A stretch of DNA of 64,000 nucleotides, from NCBI RefSeq assembly GCF_000337135.1, contig NZ_AOIN01000046.1, positions 111,596 to 175,595 on the forward strand, in the 5' to 3' direction. This document shows, one piece after another, positions 43,145 through 52,993 of this stretch. Numbering within the stretch: position 1 is the first letter of the stretch; every line of letters starts with the position of its first letter. The position numbers and the translations under genes are program-made. The notes beneath the pieces are model-generated. The model saw nothing but the letters and a program-made list of their open reading frames with translations. It ran no database searches and was not told the DNA's origin. The DNA comes from Natrialba chahannaoensis JCM 10990. Its GTDB lineage: Archaea > Halobacteriota > Halobacteria > Halobacteriales > Natrialbaceae.

Positions 43145-45559
43145 ATGGACAACGGACTCCTCCAGCGGACCCTCGGCGTGCTCACCTACTGGATTACCGA
43201 CCGGCCGAAGGCGGTGATCATCTCCTTCCTGCTCGTCACGGCGCTGTTTGCCGGCGGTCTGGGCACTATCGAGATGGACGCAGACATCGACACGTTCTCT
43301 GACGGTGTCCCAGCACAGGAAGCCAACGACGCCATCGATGAGGAGTTCGAACCGCCGTTCGAATCTGACGCTCCAACAACGCAGCTCATCCAGCGCGGCG
43401 AGAACGTTCTCACGCGGGACGCGTTGCTCCGGCTACTCGAGTTCCAGCAGCATATTGAACACCAAGACGAGTTCCGCGTCACCGAAACGGCAAGCACTGC
43501 ACAGGCGGTCGCCCAGTCGATCGATCCGACGGCGACCACGCTCGACGAACAGATCCAAGTACTCGAGCGCACGGACGATGGGACCGTCCGGGAGAGGGTT
43601 CGCGACCTGGCGGCAGAGCCGTCGTTTGCGGCCTCGTTGAGTGATGACTTCAATCCGGAAGATCCCTCGGCGTCGGCAACGGTCGCGACGGCGACCCACG
43701 AGAGCGATACCAACGCACAGGACGTTCAGCACCAGTTGCAGGACGCGGCCGACTCGGCCGACGGTGAGATTGTCATCTTCGGCGGTGGTGTCTTCGATTC
43801 GGAGTTCGAGAACGTGATCGAGGACTCGCTCAATATCATTGTCCCGGTCGTGATCGTGCTCATCCTGGTCTTTCTGATCGCGGCCTACCGGGATCCGTTC
43901 GATCTCGTGCTCGGACTGGTGGCGCTCGTGATGGCCGTCATCTGGACGTTCGGCTTCACCGGCTATGCGGGGATTCCGTTCACGATTATGATGATCGCGA
44001 TTCCGCCGCTGTTGCTCGCGGTCGGGATCGACTTTGGCATTCACGCGGTCAATCGCTACCGCGAAGAGCGAATTGCGGGGACGAGCATCAAGACCAGCAT
44101 GGAAAACGCCGCAGAGCAACTGCTCATCGCCTTCTTCATCGTCACGGGGACGACCGTCATCGGATTCGGGGCGAACGTGACGAGCGACCTCGAACCCATC
44201 CGCGAGTTCGGCTTTGTCGCGAGCGTCGGGATCACCTTCACCTTCCTCATCTTCGGCATCTTCCTGCCCGCGGTGAAAGTCTGGCTCGACCGGCTGCGCC
44301 GACGCCACGACCTGCCATCGTTCAGCACGTCCCCGCTTGGCTCCGAGGACTCGGCACTGGGCCAGTACCTCCCCGCTGGCGCACACCTCGGCAAACGCGC
44401 ACCGATCGCAATGTTGCTCGTTGCCCTCCTCGTGACCGGCGGCGCAGGCGCGTACGCGACCACCGTGGACACGACCTTCGAAGAGGAAGACTTCCTGCCA
44501 CCCGAGGAACTTCCCGGTTACATCGAGGCCACACCAGAGCCACTCGCTCCCTCGGAGTACACTGTGACCCAGACGATCAACTACCTCGATGACACCTTCG
44601 AAAGCGGCGAAGACGACCAGGTAACAATCTATGTCGAGGGACCAATCGCCGAAGATCACGCCCTAGAATCCGTCCACCGTGCCGGCGAGGACCCACCCTC
44701 GACCATCGTTACTGACGGCTCGACCGCCGACTCCGAGAGCATCGTCGACGTCATGCACGACCACGCCGAACGGGACGACGAGTTCGCCCACCTCCTCGCA
44801 GCCAACGACATGAGCAACAACGGCGTCCCCGACCGCAACGTCGGCCACGTCATCGACCAGTTGCTCCAGTCTGACTCGCGCGATGCCGCACTCGAGTACA
44901 TCACGGAGGACCAGCGCAGCATGCGCGTGATCTACACGGTCGAGGCGGGCGCAACGCAGGAGGAGGTGTCGGCCGACGCCGAGGAGTTAGCTGCGGACTT
45001 CCGACTCGAGACGACGCCGACGGGTGACATCGTCGTCTTCCATGAGATTTCGGACCTGATCTTCGAGTCGTCGATGCTTAGTCTTACGCTGGCGCTCGTA
45101 TTGACGGCGGTGTTCCTGATGGTGATCTATCACGTACTGGAGGGACGGGCCTCGCTTGGAATCGCAAATCTCGTGCCGATTGTAGTCACCGTTGCGGTGC
45201 TCGGCGGAACGATGCCGCTACTGGATCTGCCGCTGAACGCGCTGACGGGGACGGCGCTGTCGATCACGATCGGGATTGGCGTCGCCTATTCGGTCCACGT
45301 CACCCACCGGTTCATCGACGAGTTCAACGAGTGCGGCGACGGCTACACGGCACTGGTGACGACGATGCAGGGGACCGGTGGCGCGCTGACGGGATCGATG
45401 CTGACGACCCTCGGTGGTGCGGGCTCGCTCGTACTCGCAATTACGCCAATTTTGGGCCAGTTCGGCCTGGTGATGGTGATCAGTGTGATCTACTCGTATC
45501 TGATGGCAGTTATCGTTCTGCCGCCGACGCTGCTGGTCTGGGAGCGCGTTTGTGGGTAG
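43145..45559 (+). CDS. RND/MMPL-type exporter with sterol-sensing-like domains
   Basis: Predicted 804 residues. Twelve membrane helices in two sets of six, each set preceded by one helix and a large external loop (about 40-225 and 450-620). The proton-relay acidic residues lie in helix 4 of each set, for example LLLAVGIDFGIHAVNRYREER and LSITIGIGVAYSVHVTHRFIDEF; the second set has lost the Asp of the GIDFG position, where Val-Ala-Tyr stands. Archaeal members transport hydrophobic compounds or lipids. It is the second gene of the operon after the CARDB-type protein, divergent from a TrmB regulator. Confidence 0.92.
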   Translation: MDNGLLQRTLGVLTYWITDRPKAVIISFLLVTALFAGGLGTIEMDADIDTFSDGVPAQEANDAIDEEFEPPFESDAPTTQLIQRGENVLTRDALLRLLEFQQHIEHQDEFRVTETASTAQAVAQSIDPTATTLDEQIQVLERTDDGTVRERVRDLAAEPSFAASLSDDFNPEDPSASATVATATHESDTNAQDVQHQLQDAADSADGEIVIFGGGVFDSEFENVIEDSLNIIVPVVIVLILVFLIAAYRDPFDLVLGLVALVMAVIWTFGFTGYAGIPFTIMMIAIPPLLLAVGIDFGIHAVNRYREERIAGTSIKTSMENAAEQLLIAFFIVTGTTVIGFGANVTSDLEPIREFGFVASVGITFTFLIFGIFLPAVKVWLDRLRRRHDLPSFSTSPLGSEDSALGQYLPAGAHLGKRAPIAMLLVALLVTGGAGAYATTVDTTFEEEDFLPPEELPGYIEATPEPLAPSEYTVTQTINYLDDTFESGEDDQVTIYVEGPIAEDHALESVHRAGEDPPSTIVTDGSTADSESIVDVMHDHAERDDEFAHLLAANDMSNNGVPDRNVGHVIDQLLQSDSRDAALEYITEDQRSMRVIYTVEAGATQEEVSADAEELAADFRLETTPTGDIVVFHEISDLIFESSMLSLTLALVLTAVFLMVIYHVLEGRASLGIANLVPIVVTVAVLGGTMPLLDLPLNALTGTALSITIGIGVAYSVHVTHRFIDEFNECGDGYTALVTTMQGTGGALTGSMLTTLGGAGSLVLAITPILGQFGLVMVISVIYSYLMAVIVLPPTLLVWERVCG

Positions 45560-45860
45560 GAGTGACGACGTGAGTTCAACCACAGGGATTGTGTGGTTCG
45601 TTCCCACACCTTCCCGACGACAAACGAACCAGTTAAGAGGAAAGTCCCACTTCGGTCGAGTATGTTTGGACTGTGGGGAAACGTGTCCGGCCAGACGCAA
45701 CTCTCGATGCCGCGCCGGATTCACATCGCGTCCGGATACAGCATTGGAGAAGGATAACTCGCGGAGTATCACGCCACGAGACAACCACAACAATGACACG
45801 ACCAACACAACCACACTCATTCTCGATTTTTGATTGTCGTCGACCGCGGAGGGCAGTTCG
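45560..45860. other. Intergenic, probable promoter only
   Basis: A 300-base gap between the RND gene and the APC-UspA gene. Frames are short and lack acidic composition. A TATA-like CAGTTAAG occurs near 45630. A CA-rich stretch (45780-45815) resembles low-complexity DNA. A TTG at 45834 is in frame with the following gene, but ATG 45861 is preferred. Confidence 0.4.
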
Positions 45861-48272
45861 ATGACCGGCAGCGACGAGGAACTCGCAAAAGACCTCGGAC
45901 TGGTCTCGGCGCTCGCAATCGGTATCGGGACCATGATCGGGGCTGGGATCTTCGTCCTTCCGGGTATAGCTGCCAAGGAGGCCGGTCCACTTGTCGTGAT
46001 CTCGTTTATTATCGGCGGTATGATCGCGATGATCAACGCCTTCTCCGTGAGTGAGTTGGGAACGGCGATGCCAAAAGCTGGCGGAGCGTACTACTACATC
46101 AATCGGGCACTTGGCCCGCTGTTCGGGTCTATCTCGGGGATGGGTGATTGGATCGGACTCGCCTTCGCGAGCGCGTTCTACAGCATCGGGTTTGGCGGCT
46201 ACCTCGCCGACTTACTCGATGGTGTCGTTGTCCCGATCCCCGGTGTGGGGGAGCTTGCGCTCCTCCCGACGATTGCCATCGGGCCGCTCGTTCTCACCGA
46301 AATTCAGATCGGTGCGGTTATCGCCGGTGTCGTGTTCGTCGGTGTCAATTACATCGGCGCAAAGGAAACAGGCGGCATTCAGACCGCCATCGTGACGCTC
46401 CTCCTTGGTCTCCTCACGATCTTCGCCATCGTCGGCTTCTTCTCGTTCGACTGGGGTACCGTCACCGCCGACGGTAGCTACGCTCCCGAGGGTGTCGGTG
46501 CGATGCTCCCCGGTGCAGCGCTCGTGTTCGTCTCCTACCTCGGCTATGCGAAGATCGCAACTATCGGCGAGGAACTCAAGAACCCCGGCCGGAACCTTCC
46601 GATTGCGATCATCGGTAGCGTCGGTATTGTGATGGTCATCTACGCGATCCTCGTCGGCCTCCTGATGGGGCTGATTCCACACCAGGAGTTCTTCCTCGAT
46701 GAAGTCGAGAACGCACCGATGTCCTACGCGGCCGAAATCGTCTTCGACTACCAGCTTCCGGTCGCCGGCTTCGAAATCCCGATCCTCGGTATCGGTGTGA
46801 CGTCGATCACGCTCGCAGCACTACTCGCGACCGCCTCGAGTGCGAACGCCTCGATCCTCGCGTCCGCGCGTATCAACTTCGCGATGGGACGTGACAAGAT
46901 CGTCTCTGACTCGCTCAACGAGATTCACCCGCGATTCGCGACACCGTACCGCTCGATCGCTATCACCGGTGGCCTGATCATCATCTTCATCATCGGCCTC
47001 GGTGAGACAGTCGAGATCCTCTCGAGTGCAGCCAGTGTGCTCCACCTGGTCGTCTACGCGCTGATCAACGTCTCGCTGATCGTCTTCCGCGAGACGAACC
47101 CGCCGGAGTACGATCCGGACTTCGAGGTGCCGTTCTACCCGTACCTGCCGATTTCCGGCTTCATCCTCTCGCTCGGGTTGATCTACTACATGGACAACAC
47201 GGCGACCCTGATCGCCGGCGCGTTCGTCGTCTTCGCAATCGTGTGGTACTTCGCGTACGCGCGAACGGAGACTGATCTCGAGGGACTACTCGGCACGTAC
47301 ATTCTCGATCGATCCTCCGAGATGCCGGACGCGGCCGTGACCGCGGCGAGTGCCGTGCAACCGACCGGAAACGACGACTACACTGTCGTCGTTCCCGTCT
47401 CAAACCCACGCACCGAATCAGAACTGCTCTCGGTGGCGAGCGTCCTCGCGAAGGCAAACGGTGGTCGCGTCCAAGCTGTCCACATCGTCGAGGTGCCAGA
47501 CCAGACGCCACTCGAGGAAGGCTCAGAACACATGCAGCGCATCGACGCAGAGTCCCAGGAACTGATGACGAACGTCGAGCAGAGCACAGAGATGCTCGAC
47601 GTGCCCGTCGACGTTCGGACCGTCGCATCACACCGCTCGTTCGAGGAAGTGTTTAACGTGGCCGAGCGCGGACAGGCGGACACCGTCGTCATGGGCTGGG
47701 GTCGCGACCGGCCGTGGTCTGCGGGTCGCGCCGAGCGGCCGCTCGATGAGCTCACGCACGATCTACCGTGTGATTTCCTCGTGCTCAACGACCGTGGCTT
47801 CGATTCCGACCGCGTGCTGGTGCCGACCGCCGGCGGTCCGGACTCCGAGCTGAGCGCGGAAGTCGCACGAAATCTCCGTGACCAGGTCGATGCGGAGATC
47901 ACCCTCCTGCACGTCGTCGATGAAGGAACGAGCCAACAGGAGGGCGAAACGTTCCTACGCGAGTGGGCAGCCGAACACGACCTTGACGATGCGGCGATCC
48001 GCATCGACACCTCCGGTGATGTCGAAGCCGCGATTTCAACGGCCGCGAGCGACCACTCACTGGTCGTTATCGGTGCGACCGAACGCGGACTGCTCTCGCG
48101 GCTGTTCCGCGGCTCGCTGGCCTACGACGTGGTCAATGAAGTCGACTGTTCGGTCTTGCTCGCCGAACGACCGACCTCACGGTCGCTTCGTGATCGGTTA
48201 TTTGGCCGGAAACACGAGGGAGCTGGCGACACTGACGCCGATAGCGAAATGAAAATCGAGAGCGACACCTAA
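45861..48272 (+). CDS. APC-family amino acid permease fused to two UspA domains
   Basis: Predicted 803 residues. The N-terminal 470 residues are an amino acid/polyamine permease with twelve membrane helices, opening with GIGTMIGAGIFVLPGIAAKEAG, whose GAGIF binds the substrate backbone. Two universal stress protein domains follow (about 505-640 and 650-775); the second has the nucleotide-loop-like GATERGLLSRLFRGSLAYDVV. Such fusions are common in haloarchaea and are thought to control transport by adenine nucleotides. A paralogue of the same size lies at 54.4-56.8 kb on the opposite strand. Confidence 0.93.
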   Translation: MTGSDEELAKDLGLVSALAIGIGTMIGAGIFVLPGIAAKEAGPLVVISFIIGGMIAMINAFSVSELGTAMPKAGGAYYYINRALGPLFGSISGMGDWIGLAFASAFYSIGFGGYLADLLDGVVVPIPGVGELALLPTIAIGPLVLTEIQIGAVIAGVVFVGVNYIGAKETGGIQTAIVTLLLGLLTIFAIVGFFSFDWGTVTADGSYAPEGVGAMLPGAALVFVSYLGYAKIATIGEELKNPGRNLPIAIIGSVGIVMVIYAILVGLLMGLIPHQEFFLDEVENAPMSYAAEIVFDYQLPVAGFEIPILGIGVTSITLAALLATASSANASILASARINFAMGRDKIVSDSLNEIHPRFATPYRSIAITGGLIIIFIIGLGETVEILSSAASVLHLVVYALINVSLIVFRETNPPEYDPDFEVPFYPYLPISGFILSLGLIYYMDNTATLIAGAFVVFAIVWYFAYARTETDLEGLLGTYILDRSSEMPDAAVTAASAVQPTGNDDYTVVVPVSNPRTESELLSVASVLAKANGGRVQAVHIVEVPDQTPLEEGSEHMQRIDAESQELMTNVEQSTEMLDVPVDVRTVASHRSFEEVFNVAERGQADTVVMGWGRDRPWSAGRAERPLDELTHDLPCDFLVLNDRGFDSDRVLVPTAGGPDSELSAEVARNLRDQVDAEITLLHVVDEGTSQQEGETFLREWAAEHDLDDAAIRIDTSGDVEAAISTAASDHSLVVIGATERGLLSRLFRGSLAYDVVNEVDCSVLLAERPTSRSLRDRLFGRKHEGAGDTDADSEMKIESDT

Positions 48273-48387
48273 CCACAGACAACTCCCGTTCTGCCCACTG
48301 CACGTTCTGCCACACCGCCCGTTCTACCACACCGTTTCCTGTACCGTTCGGGAACGCATATACGAGCCCGGTCACTACGATAGCAGT

Positions 48388-49347
48388 ATGACTGACAGCG
48401 CCGCCGCGGAGTCGGCCTGGTTCGCGGCCGTCGATGCCGACGACTTCGAGAACCTCAAGACGCTCGACTCTCTCGACGATGCCGATGCCCGCGACTCCAC
48501 CGCCGTCACTGCAATCCGCGACGGAACCGCCGACAGACCCAAGGATTGGCCGTCACTGGCCGTCGAAGCCGGAATCGCTGACGACAAGGACGAATACTAC
48601 AGCCTACTGCACGCGGCGACGATGGCAACCACCCGCGCCACCGTCACCGAGCGCGAAGCCGCCGACGACCGCCAACTCGTCCACGCCGTCCGCGCCATGG
48701 ACGACTGCGAACGCACCGCCAACGAACTCGCCGAACGCCTCGCCGAATGGGCCGGCACCGTCGATCCCGACGCCGGCACCGGCATCTCGTTTGCCCGCGA
48801 CATCACGAGCGGCGAACACACACTCGAGTCCAGTCACGAACCGATCGCCTCGCTGGCCGAGCGCGTCGTCGACCTCGCGGACGAAGCCGACGACCTCCGG
48901 GAGTTCGTCGAACGCCAGACGCCAACCGTCGCGCCGAATCTCGCCGCCCTCGCCGGGCCGGTGCTCGGTGCCCGACTACTCTCGCTGACGGGTGGACTCG
49001 AGTCCCTCGCGAAGAAGCCAAGCGGGACAATTCAGGTGCTGGGTGCGGAGGACGCGCTGTTCGCCCACCTGCGCGGGCACGCGAGTTCGCCCAAGCACGG
49101 GATTCTCTACATGCACGACGCAGTTCGTGGGACGCATCCGGACGAGCGGGGTTCTGCCGCCCGGGCCGTCGCTGGAAAGATCGCTATTGCCGCGCGAGTT
49201 GATCACTACTCGGGTGAGCGCAAGCCGGAGCTGAAGGCGGAACTCGAGGAGCGCGTTGAGACAATTCAGGCGCGGACGAACGAGGGTGGAGGGGGCGACG
49301 ACACTGCCGGCAACGGCGCTGACAACGGAGGCGGTACCGATGAGTGA
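48388..49347 (+). CDS. nop5: Nop5 (Nop56/58) C/D ribonucleoprotein scaffold
   Basis: Predicted 319 residues. Scaffold that links fibrillarin and L7Ae on box C/D guide RNAs for 2'-O-methylation. The coiled coil (about 90-170) and the Nop domain with LESLAKKPSGTIQVLGAEDALFAHLRGHASSPKHGILYMHD are present. The C-terminus ends in a Gly/Asp/Asn-rich tail, where other archaea have a Lys/Glu tail. The final codons overlap the fibrillarin start by 8 bases. A TATA-like CGCATATACG lies about 30 bases before the ATG. Confidence 0.95.
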   Translation: MTDSAAAESAWFAAVDADDFENLKTLDSLDDADARDSTAVTAIRDGTADRPKDWPSLAVEAGIADDKDEYYSLLHAATMATTRATVTEREAADDRQLVHAVRAMDDCERTANELAERLAEWAGTVDPDAGTGISFARDITSGEHTLESSHEPIASLAERVVDLADEADDLREFVERQTPTVAPNLAALAGPVLGARLLSLTGGLESLAKKPSGTIQVLGAEDALFAHLRGHASSPKHGILYMHDAVRGTHPDERGSAARAVAGKIAIAARVDHYSGERKPELKAELEERVETIQARTNEGGGGDDTAGNGADNGGGTDE

Positions 49348-49987
49348 GCACCTCCCTGATGGTGTCGAGCGCCACGCGTTCGGCGGCGATGGTGATGGCA
49401 CCGACCGACTCGCCACCCGCGGCGAGCCCGTCTACGGCGAACCCACCGACGATGAGTGGCGCGCCTGGGACCCCAGCCGCTCGAAACTCGGCGCGATGCT
49501 CGAACTCGAGATGCAGACGGATCTGGCGGGCGACGACACCGTCCTCTATCTCGGCGCAGCGAGCGGAACGACGGTGAGCCACGTTGCGGACTTCGCCGGC
49601 CCAACCTACGCCGTCGAGTTCGCGGCCCGGCCAGCCAGAGACCTTCTTGAGGCGGCGGCCTCGCGCTCGCAGTTGTTCCCGCTGCTCGCGGACGCCCGCA
49701 AGCCCGACACCTACGCCCACGTCGTCGAATCGGATGTCGACATTATCGTACAGGACGTCGCCACGCGCGGACAGGCGCGAGTTGCACTCGAGAACCGTCG
49801 GTTCCTCGCAGACGACGGCCGACTCCTGCTCGCGGTCAAGGCCCGGAGCGAGGACGTGACTCGTGACCCGTCGGCGGTGTTCGACGACGTGCGCGAAGAA
49901 CTGGAAGCAGAATACGAGGTACTCGAGACAAAGTCCTTAGAGCGGTATCACGCGGATCATCTGGGTATTGTGGCACGGCCGCTGTAG
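49340..49987 (+). CDS. flpA: Fibrillarin-like rRNA/tRNA 2'-O-methyltransferase
   Basis: Predicted 215 residues. Catalytic subunit of the box C/D ribonucleoprotein. The SAM-binding motif is VLYLGAASGTTVSHVADF, followed by VEFAARPARDLLEAAASR, the acidic DADI-like DVDIIVQDVA, and FLLAVKARSED-type catalytic Lys (LLLAVKARSEDVT). ATG 49340 overlaps the nop5 stop by 8 bases, so the pair is translationally coupled. Together they would service the guide in the tRNA-Trp intron. Confidence 0.96.
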   Translation: MSEHLPDGVERHAFGGDGDGTDRLATRGEPVYGEPTDDEWRAWDPSRSKLGAMLELEMQTDLAGDDTVLYLGAASGTTVSHVADFAGPTYAVEFAARPARDLLEAAASRSQLFPLLADARKPDTYAHVVESDVDIIVQDVATRGQARVALENRRFLADDGRLLLAVKARSEDVTRDPSAVFDDVREELEAEYEVLETKSLERYHADHLGIVARPL

Positions 49988-50117
49988 CTGTCGGGCAGGG
50001 GGTGGTGATGTTACTGGCGGTGGCAGTGGTGGTCTGGGAGTGCCGGCGACAACAGCAGTTTCGTTCGTGTTGCAGAAAGCCCATATATAGTGATGTCCGA
50101 CACTCACCAAGAGACGA

Positions 50118-51413
50118 ATGAACGGACTGTGCGACCGACGAGCGTTTCTGGCGAGTGCAGCGACGGGGAGCATGCTCGGACTGGCGGGCTGTCTCTCCGG
50201 CGATGCTGAACAGGTGAGTACCGACGATGTGACGCCGTCGGTTCCGTCGGCCGATCCGGATGCAGACGTTTCCTGGGAGTCGTTCCAGTACGACGCGACG
50301 AACACCGGTCACGCGCCGGGTGTCGGCCCGACGGCTGACGTAGAGATGCTTTGGGACTTCCCGACAGACGATAGTGTCTACAGCAGCCCCGCCGTCGTCG
50401 ACGGAACAGTGTACGTCGCCAGCATGGACGGCTCGCTGTACGCCATTGGAGCAGACGACGGCGACGAGCGCTGGTCGTTCGCAACCGACGACTCGATCAC
50501 GAGCAGTCCGGCAGTGGTCGACGGGACGGTCTACGTCGGCAGTATGGACGGGACGGTGTATGCCCTGCCGGCGGACGGCGACGGAACGCAGCCGGAGCCC
50601 ACGTGGACGTTCGACACTGGCGAGGGCGTCGCCGCGAGTCCGACCGTCGCGGACAGTGTCGTCTACATCGGCAGCAACGATGGCCACCTCTACGCGCTCG
50701 ACGCGACCGACGGCGACCTGCTGTGGGCGTTCCCGGCTGAGGAGTCCATAATGCGCGCGCCCGCGGTCGCAGACGGAACCGTCTATTTTGGGAGCACGGA
50801 CTACTCACTCTACGCGGTCGACATCGATACGGCAGCGGACCAGTGGCGCGAGGGTGCTGACGAAGACAGTGACGATGGCGAGGCAGACAATCCGATCGAC
50901 GAGCGCTGGCGCGTCGAAACGGGCAACCGAATCCAGAGCAGACCGACTGTCGCGGACGGCGTTGTCTATGTCGGGAGCAACGACGATCTGCTGTACGCAG
51001 TCGAGGCTAACTCGGGTGACATCCGGTGGACGTTCCAGACTAGCGGCTCAGTGACGGCGAGTCCAGCCGTCACGGAACACGCAGTCTACGCCGCGAGCTT
51101 TGACAATTACGTCCACGCTCTGTCACCAGCTGCGGGACCGGAACCAGACGACGATGACGAGACTGCGAGCCCAGAGACGTACTTCTGGGCCGAGAGCGGC
51201 TTCCAGGGAGTCCGGAGCAGCCCGGTCGTCGTCGGTGACGCACTCTACGTCGGCAACGAGCACGGCACCGTGCGCTCGCTGTCGGCGGAGACGGGCGAGA
51301 CGAACTGGCAGTTCACGACCGAGGGCTGGGTTGCAAGTAGTCCGGCAGTCGTCGACGGTGTGGTTTACATCGGGAGCGGTGACGGATCGGTGTACGCACT
51401 CGAAGAGGTCTGA
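50118..51413 (+). CDS. Tat-exported lipoprotein with PQQ-type beta-propeller
   Basis: Predicted 431 residues. A Tat signal with DRRAFLASAATGSMLGLAGC gives a lipid-anchored Cys at about 25. The mature part is a seven- or eight-bladed propeller of PQQ/BamB-like repeats: SSPAVVDGTVYVASMDGSLYAIG, and similar phrases at intervals of about 40 residues. Blades five and six carry acidic insertions. Haloarchaea have many such proteins; a redox enzyme or a surface scaffold is possible. The TATA-like CATATATAG at 50082-50090 lies about 30 bases before the start. Confidence 0.88.
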   Translation: MNGLCDRRAFLASAATGSMLGLAGCLSGDAEQVSTDDVTPSVPSADPDADVSWESFQYDATNTGHAPGVGPTADVEMLWDFPTDDSVYSSPAVVDGTVYVASMDGSLYAIGADDGDERWSFATDDSITSSPAVVDGTVYVGSMDGTVYALPADGDGTQPEPTWTFDTGEGVAASPTVADSVVYIGSNDGHLYALDATDGDLLWAFPAEESIMRAPAVADGTVYFGSTDYSLYAVDIDTAADQWREGADEDSDDGEADNPIDERWRVETGNRIQSRPTVADGVVYVGSNDDLLYAVEANSGDIRWTFQTSGSVTASPAVTEHAVYAASFDNYVHALSPAAGPEPDDDDETASPETYFWAESGFQGVRSSPVVVGDALYVGNEHGTVRSLSAETGETNWQFTTEGWVASSPAVVDGVVYIGSGDGSVYALEEV

Positions 51414-51474
51414 TCCAGCGAATCAGGAAGCCAGAACACGGCGGAACCAGAGAAGCACCTGAGACCGAATCCGC

Positions 51475-52993
51475 TTACGACCGCCAGTACGCCCGCGTCA
51501 ATAACACGAGCACCGGGAACAACTCAAGTCGCCCGATCCACATGTAGAGGATCATGAGCAGCTTTGACGACTCAGGGAAGTCACCGTAGCCCGCCATTGG
51601 CCCCACGGCACCGAACCCGGGACCGATATTTCCGAGCGTCGCAATAGACGCACTGACGAGGTCGAGCGTTTCGATATCGTAGCCGATGCGTGCGGTGTCG
51701 ACCGCGAGGAGCACGATGCCGACCAAAAATATCGCGACCTACAGCAGCGTAAACGCGTAGATTCCGCGAATCGCTTCCTCATCGAGCACCTGCCCGTTCA
51801 TGCGAACTGGACGCACCGCCTCCGGGTGGATCGACGTGAACACCTCCCGACGAAGTGATTTGAGAATCACCAGCCAGCGAAGCATCTTGATCCCGCCACC
51901 CGTCGACCCTGTACTGCCGCCCAGAAACATCACGAACAGCAAGAGCGCCTTTGCCGGGCCGCTCCACGCGTCGAAATCGATGCTCGCGTACCCCGTCGAG
52001 TTCGTCAACGACACGATCTGGAACGCCGCATGGCGCAGGCTGGACTCGAGTCCTGGATCAGGGCCGACGTCACTGGCCGTGACTGCGAGCACGGCGGTCA
52101 GCAGCAGCGTCATGCCGGTGACAACGCCGAGGTAGAATCGGAACTCGGTATCGTTGATGAGTGCCGTGCGGTCTCCTGCGAGCATGTGCCACCAGAGGAC
52201 GAAGTTGACGCCTGCGATGAACATGAACAGGATCACGAGCCACTGCACGGCCGGCGAGAAGGCAGCCACGCTATCGGCCTCGGGGGAGAAGCCGCCGGTC
52301 GGTAGCGTCGTAAAGCCGTGTGCGATGGCGTTGTACGCGTCCATCTCCGGCGCGTAGCCCGTCTGGTGGAGACCGTACAGTAGCGCGATGTACAGCAGTG
52401 TAAAGCCAATGTACGCGAGCCAGAGCACGCGAGCCGTCTCGGCGATGTGTGGCGTGAGCTTCGAGACGCCGGGACCCGGCGTCTCGGCTTCCATCAGTTG
52501 CGCGCCACCGACGGCAAGCTGTGAGAGGATTGCGACGGCGAGGACAATGATTCCCATCCCGCCGAGCCACTGTGTGAGCTGTCGCACAGCATGATCGCGT
52601 GGGAATGTTCCTCGACGGAGATTGTCTCCATCACTGTCGCACCGGTCGTCGTGAAGCCGCTCATGCTCTCGAAGAGCGCGTTGATCGGGTGGGCAATTGC
52701 CCCAGTTCCCGCGAGGATGTACGGTAACGCGCCAAATATCGACGCGAACAGCCAGGTGAACGCCACGACGAAGAACGCTTCCCGCGCACCGGGTGTCGGG
52801 TCCGGATCGAGTCGGCGCAGGAGGAGGCCGAATCCGGCGGTGACCACCATCGAGACGATGAATACCCACAGATCCTCACCGCCATACAGCAGGGCGGTGA
52901 CGATCGGCACGACGAACGTAATCGAGAGTAAGGCGAGTAGCGTTCCAACGAGCGCTAGCCCTGCCGCAAATCGACGTGGAGACGCCGCCGCAT
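51475..52993 (-). pseudogene. trkH-like potassium channel gene, three disabling lesions
   Basis: Reading on the minus strand from ATG 52993, the TrkH sequence is broken three times. One G is missing near 52963 (GCGGCAGG where GCGGGCAGG restores the frame). One G is missing near 52585 (CTGTGCGACAG where TGG CGA gives the family WRQLTQWLGG). A TAG at 51739-51741 stands where relatives have Tyr. With these repaired the whole TrkH follows, with pore loops SGFTTTGA, TTLPTGGF, LTNSTGYA and NIGPGF. The ATG overlaps the trkA stop (TGATG), the usual coupling. The fragments would not make a working channel. An intact second trkH is at 58.4 kb. Confidence 0.85.
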
